Below are positions 19,380 through 26,373 of a stretch of DNA of 64,000 nt, piece after piece (within the stretch, counting starts at the first letter, position 1; every line of letters begins with the position of its first letter). The notes under the pieces are model-generated. The model was not told the DNA's origin. It did no database searches and worked only from the letters and a program-made list of their open reading frames with translations. The stretch comes from an uncultured Arachnia sp. (GTDB taxonomy: Bacteria; Actinomycetota; Actinomycetes; Propionibacteriales; Propionibacteriaceae), in the NCBI GenBank assembly GCA_947493705.1, contig CANLSH010000012.1:1-64000 (forward strand), in the 5' to 3' direction. The translations under genes and the position numbers were made by a program.

Positions 19380-20237
19380 TCAGTCGATCTGGACACCGAA
19401 CCACTTTGTGACTTCGCACTGGCCGTCGTCGTTGTTGCCGGCAGCAAGCACAGTCCCATCTGCACAAAGGCCCAGCGTGTGGGTTGAGCCCGCCGCGACA
19501 GCTACCACGTGACGCCACGACGAGACGTTGCACTGCCCGCGACTGTTGTCGCTCGTGGCAACGACGCGGCCCTCGGAGGTAAGGCCAACCGTGTGATGGC
19601 TTCCCGCTGATACCGCGGTGATCTCGCGCCAGGCGTCCACTGCGCCAACACCGGCAGCGTGATCCCCCACGGCCAGCACCCTCCCATCAATGGTCACACC
19701 AACGGTGTGTAGGTAGCCCGTTGAGATCGTCCGCAGCCTCCGCCAATGAGCGATCTCGCACTGACCTCGGCGATTGTTGCCGATGGCCATAGCGGTCCCA
19801 TCTGCCCTTGGCCCAACCGAGTGCCAGTCGCCACAGGCCGCTGCGACGATCTCACTCCATGACTCCACATCGCAGGCTCCTTCGTTCGTTCTGCCTGCTG
19901 CGAGCACTTTGCCGTCAGTGAGCACCCCCAGCGTGCGTCGCCAACCGGCCGCGACCTGGACGACAGACGTCCATCCGGTCACATTGCACTGACTATCGCC
20001 GTTCCAACCGGCTGCGAGGACAGTCCCGTCAGCTCGAAGGCCGACAGTGTGTGATCTACCGGTGTTCGTGGCTGTGTGCACATTGCCCACAGCCACGGAG
20101 ACGACGTCAGTCCACGATTCGACGCGACATTCCGCGAAGGTTTGCATACCCGCAGCAAGTACTGAGCCATCCACGCCAACGACGACTGAATGTCGCCGCC
20201 CGGCGGCAATCACGGCCCTACCTGCGATTCCCTTCAT
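19380..20237 (-). CDS. RCC1-repeat beta-propeller protein
   Basis: About 285 residues made of roughly six repeats of a 40-residue unit of the form HTVGL-x-DG-x-V-x-A-x-G-N-x-x-GQC-x-V, as in RCC1-type seven-bladed propellers. No signal peptide or membrane segment is seen, so it is probably cytosolic. In the second repeat the sequence NVHTATNTGRSHTVGL holds an extra stretch compared with the others, as if a small duplication had occurred. The start is uncertain: ATG 20237 is used, with TTG 20261 and GTG 20246 also in frame. The partner is unknown. Confidence 0.75.
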   Translation of the reverse strand: MKGIAGRAVIAAGRRHSVVVGVDGSVLAAGMQTFAECRVESWTDVVSVAVGNVHTATNTGRSHTVGLRADGTVLAAGWNGDSQCNVTGWTSVVQVAAGWRRTLGVLTDGKVLAAGRTNEGACDVESWSEIVAAACGDWHSVGPRADGTAMAIGNNRRGQCEIAHWRRLRTISTGYLHTVGVTIDGRVLAVGDHAAGVGAVDAWREITAVSAGSHHTVGLTSEGRVVATSDNSRGQCNVSSWRHVVAVAAGSTHTLGLCADGTVLAAGNNDDGQCEVTKWFGVQID

Positions 20238-20414
20238 CTTCCCCACTCTGTCAGTAGTCAACTAACCCGGGAATCACTTCGCACAGCTGTTGGCGGCACG
20301 GGGCCATCCGGACAGAGGTCACCTGCCGAATCTCGAACTTCGCGGTCGAGTCTGTGACCCGTTGGCAGTCTCAGAATCGACGCTATTTGAGACGGCGCAA
20401 GTGGCTGACGGTCT

Positions 20415-20648
20415 TCATCCGGCGGCCTTTTCCTCCGCAGTTCCGGAGAGCCACATGCAGGCGAAGGACACCACGCACACCCCTGCTGGCCACACCCACA
20501 CCCACGGCTCGCTCGGGTGACGAAGGATAACTCCGATTGGGCCGCTGGCGTGATCGAAGAAGAACCACTGGATTAGTGGCACGACTCCCAGTGACAGCCC
20601 CACCAGGAAGGCTACGGCTCCCAGCGCCTTGGCTGTTGTCTTGTTCAT
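20415..20648 (-). CDS. small membrane protein (77 aa) divergent from a TetR gene
   Basis: Two hydrophobic helices (about residues 8-28 and 50-68) with a short polar tail (GTAEEKAAG). The ATG at 20648 follows GGAG at 6 nt. No family is recognised. It is divergently transcribed from the TetR-family gene with a palindrome between them, so it is the likely target of that regulator. Confidence 0.65.
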   Translation of the reverse strand: MNKTTAKALGAVAFLVGLSLGVVPLIQWFFFDHASGPIGVILRHPSEPWVWVWPAGVCVVSFACMWLSGTAEEKAAG

Positions 20649-20668
20649 CGGCAACTCCAATCCAGTAG

Positions 20669-20684
20669 CAATGCATCTGCATTG
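20669..20684. promoter_or_regulatory. candidate TetR operator
   Basis: CAATGCATCTGCATTG is a perfect inverted repeat with 7-bp arms and a 2-bp centre. It lies in the 47-bp space between the small membrane gene (start 20648) and the TetR gene (start 20696), the normal place for an autoregulatory TetR operator. Confidence 0.55.
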
Positions 20685-20695
20685 GAAGGTAGCTT

Positions 20696-21314
20696 GTGGC
20701 AACTGAGAAGAGTAGGGACCGCCGGACACTCATAGCGGCCGCGGTCCTCGACACCGTCGCCGACCACGCGTTGGGTAAGGCAACACTGCGATCAGTCGCG
20801 CGCTCAGCCGACGTCTCCATGGGCATGGTGCAGCACCATTTCCCGAGTACTGCAGCGTTTCTGCGAGATTCCTTGTCGATGGCGCTTATGGACATGCGGA
20901 GGCGAATCGACCTGCAGATCTCCGCCCCGTCGTTGCAGAGTGATCCTCAACATGTCATCAAAGCCATCGCGCTGGCTCACCTGACGGCCGATGAGACGGC
21001 GTCTCGCCTCCTGCGGGCTATTACCCAGTTCCGGGCCACATCCGAACACGACCAGTCAGTGCGAGCACTCATTGCTGACAACCAGACCTACTACATCTCC
21101 TTGATCACGCAATCGCTCAGGGAAGGCCACGATCGCCGCCTGTTGCATCGACTGTCGACTTGGGGTTGAAAGGCCCATCTTCTGGGCATTGATCAATGCG
21201 CTGGCGACCGACGTCGCTCTCGGGCTGCGAGACCGCGAAGAAGCGCGCACACTCGTGAGATACCACTTCGTACGCCTTGCTCGTAGTACCCGAGTCACCA
21301 AACCGAAGAGGTAA
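20696..21314 (+). pseudogene. TetR/AcrR-family regulator interrupted by a frameshift
   Basis: The N-terminal helix-turn-helix is intact (ATLRSVARSADVSMGMVQHHFPSTAAF). The frame stops at 21167-21169 after STWG. In the next frame the typical TetR C-terminus continues (IFWALINALATDVALGL, then EARTLVRYHFVRLARS) to the TAA at 21312-21314. Removing one G from the GGGG run at 21162-21165 restores one open frame of about 205 codons, reading STWVERPIFWAL. This is a recent disabling mutation or a sequencing error in a homopolymer. The GTG start follows GGAAGG at 6 nt. Confidence 0.8.
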
Positions 21315-21350
21315 ACCCTTCATCTTGCGAGCCTGCACCCATTATCGAAC

Positions 21351-21376
21351 TGTCCAGATTCGACCGAATCTGGACA
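21351..21376. repeat. 26-bp palindrome
   Basis: Two perfect 12-bp arms (left arm TGTCCAGATTCG, 21351-21362; right arm 21365-21376) are separated by 2 bp. It sits between the broken TetR gene and the P-loop kinase gene. It lacks a T run, so it is a weak candidate terminator; it could be a regulator site or the relic of a mobile element. Confidence 0.6.
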
Positions 21377-21504
21377 CATCGCAGGCTTGCCATGTCAGCG
21401 CGCTCAGTGCTGGTCGACGTTCAGTTGACGAGATCTAGCGTGAACTAGATGGTTGCCCCAAGAGCAGTGGCAGAAGGCACCCGGGAGAGCGCACACTTGT
21501 TCGC

Positions 21505-21996
21505 ATGAGCGGAGTAGTTTTTATGTGTGGACCCGCTGGATCTGGCAAGTCCACCATTGCGCGCCAGATGGAAGCCGACGGCATGAATCGTCTTTCTTTC
21601 GATCAGACCGCGTGGGACCAGGGATACCGTTCGATGCCCCTGCCAGTAGACGTACATGGTGCTATTGATCGACGACTCCGGGCACGGCTGGCCGACCTCG
21701 TAAGTGCGGGCGAAGACGTAGTGCTCGACTTCTCGTTCTGGTCATTGGACATGCGAGATGACTGGCGACGACTCCTCGCTCCGTTCGGCATCGAACCGGA
21801 AATCCACTACGTCTCGACGCCACGCAGTGTCGTTTTGGAGCGCATCCGACAACGAGCAGCTCGGCACCCCGACGATTTCCAGCTCGATGAGGTCACAGCA
21901 ATGGCGTACTTCGATGACTTTGAGCCGCCCACGACGAGCGAAGGACACGTAATAGTAGTTGGAGCGGCATCCAACCCGTCACCGCCCACGAGATAG
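21505..21996 (+). CDS. P-loop NTPase/small kinase of the AAA_33 type
   Basis: A 163-residue protein with Walker A GPAGSGKST at residues 9-17, a central VVLDFSFWSLDMRDDWR segment as Walker B region with substrate arginines, and the lid-like ERIRQRAARHPDDF. This matches small zeta-toxin/chloramphenicol-phosphotransferase-like kinases (AAA_33). The substrate is unknown. No antitoxin-like gene is adjacent. It belongs to the accessory block. Confidence 0.75.
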   Translation: MSGVVFMCGPAGSGKSTIARQMEADGMNRLSFDQTAWDQGYRSMPLPVDVHGAIDRRLRARLADLVSAGEDVVLDFSFWSLDMRDDWRRLLAPFGIEPEIHYVSTPRSVVLERIRQRAARHPDDFQLDEVTAMAYFDDFEPPTTSEGHVIVVGAASNPSPPTR

Positions 21997-22283
21997 CTAC
22001 TCTGATGCTTTATTTCGGGATTGGTCATTGGTGTGGACGTTTGCTGTTCCTGCGAGTCCCAGTGCGCAGGCTTATGTTGTGGTGCCCGAATCGTTCAAGG
22101 CCGTCGGTCTCAGAGGGCTTCTCAATATCGGCCCTTTCTGAGACACCTCGCGACACGCTGATGAGCCTGTCTCAGCGCCCTTGTCCTAATCTTCCGACTC
22201 TCAGGCGCACACATCGCTAATGTCACGTTGGACCCGGGGGAATGTCTGGCCCACCCTGTTTCCCGCGCACCGAAACCGCGGCC
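21997..22283. other. gene-free region with an imperfect hairpin
   Basis: About 290 bases between the P-loop kinase and nagA. Arms at 22107-22118 (GTCTCAGAGGGC) and 22131-22144 (GCCCTTTCTGAGAC) pair with a 2-nt bulge. A further GTCTCAG stands at 22169-22175. No gene or known RNA is recognised. A recombination or transposon-end origin is possible but not shown. Confidence 0.45.
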
Positions 22284-23420
22284 TCAGACGATCGACTCGC
22301 CTCGACGGATGACCCTTCGCAGATATCCGCCGTGGTCGACCAAGCAGATGTCAGCCCAGCGACCTGCTTCCAGCTGGCCCACGTCCTCCAGCCCGTGCCA
22401 ACGCGCAGGCGTGGTCGAGGTCATGATCGCCGCTTCCTCGATGGTGCAGCCGACTTCCTCGACCAGGAACTTGAAGGCCTTGGCCATGGTCAGCGTGGAC
22501 CCGGCGATGGCGCCAGGAGTGCCGTCCGCCGTCACCAGGCGGGCGGTGCCGTCAACCACTTCCACCTCCAACTCCCCGAGGATGTAGCGCCCGTCCCCCT
22601 TGCCCGTGGCGCTCATGGCATCGGTGACCATGCCCACGCGGTCCACGCCGGCGGCGTCGATGGACATCCTGGCGATGACGGGCGCGTGGTGGATCCCATC
22701 GCAGATGAGTTCCACCATACAGCGCTCGTCGGTCAGTAGCACGGGAACCGGGCCCGGCTCACGATGGTGGATGGGGTTCATGGCGCTGAACAGGTGCGTG
22801 GCAATGCACACTCCCCAGTCCAGGGACTCGCGTGTGAGCGCCTCGTAGGCGTTGGAGTGCCCGAAGGCCACTTTGACCCCCGCTTCGGTGAAGCGTCGGA
22901 CAGCCGCCTCGCTGCCTCGGCGTTCGACGGCCAGGGTGATCATCTTCAGGGCAGGCCCACCGGCCGCGATGAGGCGTTCCATAGACTCGGGGTCCGGGTC
23001 CCTCAGCAGCGCCGCATCGTGGGCACCCTTCTTCTCCTCTGCTAGGAAGGGGCCTTCGAGGTGGATGCCCGCCAGCTCATCGGCCTCCACCAACTTCCGC
23101 AGAACCGTCAGCTGGCGCTCCAGCTTCTCGATGGGTTCGGTCACTGTGCTGGCAAAGATGGTGGTGGAGCCCTGCCTCCGGTGATAGTCGATGGCGCGCT
23201 GGTTGGCGGCCGGATCCGGATCTCCGTAGGAGACACCCACCGCCCCGTGGGAGTGCGTGTCAACAAATCCGGGCACCGCCCAGAGCGGTAACTGATCGGC
23301 ACCGCCGGATGGTGCCGATTCAAGCGCTACGATGCGGCCGCGCTGCATCGTGACGACTGCATTGTCCAGGACACCGTCTGAAGTGACTGCATGCGCGACT
23401 CTCAACTGTGTTGACTCCAT
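22284..23420 (-). CDS. nagA: N-acetylglucosamine-6-phosphate deacetylase
   Basis: A 378-residue amidohydrolase that removes acetate from GlcNAc-6-P to give glucosamine-6-P, the substrate of NagB (gene at 37.4 kb). Metal and substrate motifs are visible: DTHSHGAVG near the N-terminus, GIHLEGPFL, GHSNAYEAL, THLFSAMNPIHHREPG, CDGIHHAP and the catalytic Asp in VTDAMSATG. The start at 23420 is used because the domain begins there. It is divergent from serC with only 35 bp between starts. Confidence 0.93.
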   Translation of the reverse strand: MESTQLRVAHAVTSDGVLDNAVVTMQRGRIVALESAPSGGADQLPLWAVPGFVDTHSHGAVGVSYGDPDPAANQRAIDYHRRQGSTTIFASTVTEPIEKLERQLTVLRKLVEADELAGIHLEGPFLAEEKKGAHDAALLRDPDPESMERLIAAGGPALKMITLAVERRGSEAAVRRFTEAGVKVAFGHSNAYEALTRESLDWGVCIATHLFSAMNPIHHREPGPVPVLLTDERCMVELICDGIHHAPVIARMSIDAAGVDRVGMVTDAMSATGKGDGRYILGELEVEVVDGTARLVTADGTPGAIAGSTLTMAKAFKFLVEEVGCTIEEAAIMTSTTPARWHGLEDVGQLEAGRWADICLVDHGGYLRRVIRRGESIV

Positions 23421-23455
23421 TCCCCCATCCAACCACTCGTGGAACACTGGGAGCC

Positions 23456-24559
23456 GTGCAGATCGACATACCCCGTAGCCTCCTTCCAACTGACGGCCGA
23501 TTCGGCTCAGGCCCGGCCAAGGTTCGTCCCGAAGCTCTGACTCATCTGATGGAACACTCCGACGTGATGGGCACGTCCCACCGTCAGGCCCCCGTGAGAA
23601 ACCTCGTGCGCGACATCCAGGAGGGGTTGACTGATCTCTATCGACTCCCGGAGGGCTACGAGGTGGCTCTGGGCAACGGGGGCTCCTCGGCATTCTGGGA
23701 TCTCGCCGTGTTCTCGTTGATTCGTGAGCGCTCCGCGCACGGGGTGTTCGGTGAGTTCACACGGAAGTTCGCGACTGCCAGTGCCGCGGCGCCGTTTCTG
23801 TCAGAGCCGCGCATCTTCGAGAGCGCGCCGGGTGGTGTTGCCGTTCCCGGGGCCTGCGATGCCGACACGTACTGCTGGGCGCAGAACGAGACCTCCACCG
23901 GTGCCGCCGCTCCGGTGGAGCGCGTGGGCTACGGGTTGGTGCTCGTGGACGCGACCTCTGCTGCAGGAGGCATCGACGCGGACATCTCAGCCACGGACGC
24001 GTACTATTTCGCGCCCCAGAAGAACTTCTCCTCCGACGGTGGGCTCTGGTTCGCCTTTCTCTCACCAGCAGCCATCGAGCGGGCCGAGACCATCAGGGCG
24101 GGCGGACGCTGGATTCCCGCCTTCCTGGACCTCACGAGTGCCGTCGTCAACTCGCGGCAGCACCAAACGCTCAATACGCCCGCCATTGCAACGCTGCTCA
24201 TGATGGCTGAGCAGATCCGCTGGATGAAGGAACTCGGGGGCATGGAGGCCGTCGCGGCGCGCTGCGCTGCATCCACGTCGACGGTCTACCGCTGGGCGGA
24301 GGAGCGGGACTGGGCAACGCCCTTCGTCCGGCTGCCGGAACACCGGTCCCCCGTGGTTGCGACCATAGACCTCGATGAGCACATCGATGCCAAGCAGGTC
24401 TTCTCGGTGCTGCGCGAGAACGGGATCGTGGATGTGGACCCCTATCGAGCGCTGAATCGCAATCAGTTGCGCATCGGTTGCTACGCCGCCGTGGACCCGG
24501 ATGACGTCGAGGCTCTCATGGCCTGCATCGACCATGTGGTGGAGCGCGTGGCACACTGA
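23456..24559 (+). CDS. serC: phosphoserine aminotransferase
   Basis: A 367-residue PLP enzyme that converts 3-phosphohydroxypyruvate and glutamate to phosphoserine in serine synthesis. It closely follows the mycobacterial SerC type: DGRFGSGPAKVRPEAL, GTSHRQAPVRNLV, LGNGGSSAFWD, the PLP lysine in YYFAPQKNFSSDGG, and NTPAIATLLMMAEQI. The GTG at 23456 is the first codon that fits family N-termini; AACACT 7 nt upstream could be a -10 of a leaderless mRNA. Confidence 0.95.
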   Translation: MQIDIPRSLLPTDGRFGSGPAKVRPEALTHLMEHSDVMGTSHRQAPVRNLVRDIQEGLTDLYRLPEGYEVALGNGGSSAFWDLAVFSLIRERSAHGVFGEFTRKFATASAAAPFLSEPRIFESAPGGVAVPGACDADTYCWAQNETSTGAAAPVERVGYGLVLVDATSAAGGIDADISATDAYYFAPQKNFSSDGGLWFAFLSPAAIERAETIRAGGRWIPAFLDLTSAVVNSRQHQTLNTPAIATLLMMAEQIRWMKELGGMEAVAARCAASTSTVYRWAEERDWATPFVRLPEHRSPVVATIDLDEHIDAKQVFSVLRENGIVDVDPYRALNRNQLRIGCYAAVDPDDVEALMACIDHVVERVAH

Positions 24560-24569
24560 AGCCGGAGCC

Positions 24570-25550
24570 TCAGTCACGCACCAGGAAAACCACCACTCCG
24601 GCCAGAATCGCCACGATGCCGGCGCCCACCAGAGCCAGGATGGTTCCCCGACGGGAAACACCTTCTTCTTCCCCGTTCTGCGCGGCAACGCCGTTCGGGA
24701 CCTCCGGCTGCGGATCCGAGGACTCCCCCGGGGAGGGTGAAGGGCTCTGCGAGCGTGTCGGCTCCTCAGCAGGACCGGGCGTGACCACCATTTCTCCGTC
24801 CGGGATGGGCTCATCACGCAGATATGTTCCATCACCCACCAGCATGCGGTTCTCACCATGAGTGGTGAGGGACTCCGCCGCCGATGCATCGACGTAGGTG
24901 GTGGCTGCAGTGGACTCCCAGCTGTAGCCGTCGAGCAGTTCGACACCGGTGGAGGTCCGCAGCATCAGGGTGGAGCCGTCATCCAGAAACACGGCGTCGG
25001 TCACACCCTCAGGGGCATCTGCAGCCCGGATCAAGGTATTGACAGCAGTGCGCGACGGGCGATCCTCTGCGCGATAGATGCCAGGATTGTCCCCGTCGGT
25101 CACGATGTGGATGCGCCCTTCGCCGGACAGGGCGAGCGCCTTGGCGTCGCGCGGCCCTCCGGGATAGCGAAAATCCCATGCACGGTAGGTGGTGACATCC
25201 GACGCCGGATCCACCCGGAACACCGTCACCAGATCTCGAGACCTACCGGGATCTCCGATGTCGCCGATGTAGAGAAGTCCGTCGGACATTGACAGCCCCT
25301 GCACGGACTCCGTGGGGCCCGTGAAGGTGACGGGGCTGCTGGTGCCGGAGTCAGCGTCGACCGCCAGGATTTTCCCTCCCTCGTCAACCGTCATGACTTC
25401 CTGCAGCTCCGGGTCCCACGCCACTCCAGTGACGGGACCTGCCACGTCAGGAGGGAGTTCGATGTCATCAGCGAGGGCAGGCGTCGCCAGTGCCATGGCT
25501 ACCAGCGTCAGGACACACACAACGGCACCGCGGCGTGGATGAGAAGTCAT
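24570..25550 (-). CDS. secreted, membrane-anchored beta-propeller-like protein
   Basis: A 326-residue protein with an N-terminal signal peptide (cleavage near ATPALA), an extracytoplasmic part (about 30-265) rich in short beta repeats of the propeller type, a Pro/Ser/Glu-rich linker (about 245-295) and a C-terminal membrane helix (about 302-323). No family name is recognised. It lies downstream of a 42-residue membrane peptide on the same strand and is probably co-transcribed with it. Confidence 0.7.
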   Translation of the reverse strand: MTSHPRRGAVVCVLTLVAMALATPALADDIELPPDVAGPVTGVAWDPELQEVMTVDEGGKILAVDADSGTSSPVTFTGPTESVQGLSMSDGLLYIGDIGDPGRSRDLVTVFRVDPASDVTTYRAWDFRYPGGPRDAKALALSGEGRIHIVTDGDNPGIYRAEDRPSRTAVNTLIRAADAPEGVTDAVFLDDGSTLMLRTSTGVELLDGYSWESTAATTYVDASAAESLTTHGENRMLVGDGTYLRDEPIPDGEMVVTPGPAEEPTRSQSPSPSPGESSDPQPEVPNGVAAQNGEEEGVSRRGTILALVGAGIVAILAGVVVFLVRD

Positions 25551-25563
25551 GGTGGAATCGATC

Positions 25564-25692
25564 CTACTGGGCCCAGCCGGATAGCGTCTCGCCCGTATCG
25601 GCTCCGCCGCCCAGGAGGGCGCCGATGACGACGGCGGCCACCACCAGCACAAGGACAGCAGTGACGATGCGGCGTCGGGTTCTCGGATTCAC
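25564..25692 (-). CDS. 42-residue single-span membrane peptide
   Basis: A short frame starting at GTG 25692 encodes a basic start (NPRTRRR), one strong hydrophobic helix (about residues 9-29) and a short polar end, stopping at TAG 25564-25566. TACCAT lies 7 nt upstream, the leaderless pattern seen across this window. It ends 13 bp before the start of the secreted propeller gene, so both are likely one transcript. Function is unknown. Confidence 0.6.
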   Translation of the reverse strand: MNPRTRRRIVTAVLVLVVAAVVIGALLGGGADTGETLSGWAQ

Positions 25693-25726
25693 CTCTGTGA
25701 TGGTACGCGGCCGCTACCGTGGGGGT

Positions 25727-26356
25727 ATGCACCGGCTGCGGCTGTTTGCCATCACCATCGATGACGTGCGCGACATCTTCGGCGCCGATCCAGCACTGGC
25801 TTCTCAGCTACGTGCTGTCGCGGCAGAACACTTCGCTCCTCCACGCCCGGAGCGAGCTGCACTCAGCAGGATCGGTCCACTCTTCTCGCGTCACCGCCAC
25901 ACTGAGGTGGACACACGTAACCCACTGTCCGCCGACGTGGATTCGATGCTCTCGGGCGGGCACATCCCTGAGGACCGTCGGCCACAGTGCTGGAAGCTTC
26001 TCCTTGTGTGGCTGGAGACTCTCGCAACGCAGCGCCTGGACATTCGGCTCGACGCCTTTGAGACCCCTGAGTTCGAGCTGGCGCGTGCCGGGCTTCCCAG
26101 CTCTATCTCACTGCGGAGCCTTGCAGCACGCGAACTCGGCACCCCGCTGCGTCCTGAGCCCACACAGATCGTGGGATACAGCAAACATGGCCACGTGGCC
26201 GAGTTCAGCCACCAACTGCGCCGGATCCACGATGAGGCACTCGAGGAATTCTCATCCACAATGCGCTCCATAGAGCCCGTGCTGGCGCTGGCGGAGGACA
26301 TCGCACAGCGCCCGGAACGGGAGCTGGACCTCGTGGTCATCGAGATTCCGGACTAG
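25727..26356 (+). CDS. hypothetical protein, 209 aa
   Basis: A soluble, Leu/Arg/Glu-rich protein, starting MHRLRLFAITIDDVRDIFG in its first 19 residues. No signal peptide or membrane helix is seen and no family is recognised with confidence. The start is supported by TACCGT 6 nt upstream (leaderless). It is divergent from the 42-residue peptide and converges on pyc. Confidence 0.7.
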   Translation: MHRLRLFAITIDDVRDIFGADPALASQLRAVAAEHFAPPRPERAALSRIGPLFSRHRHTEVDTRNPLSADVDSMLSGGHIPEDRRPQCWKLLLVWLETLATQRLDIRLDAFETPEFELARAGLPSSISLRSLAARELGTPLRPEPTQIVGYSKHGHVAEFSHQLRRIHDEALEEFSSTMRSIEPVLALAEDIAQRPERELDLVVIEIPD

Positions 26357-26373
26357 CGGCGGTCCTCAGCGGC

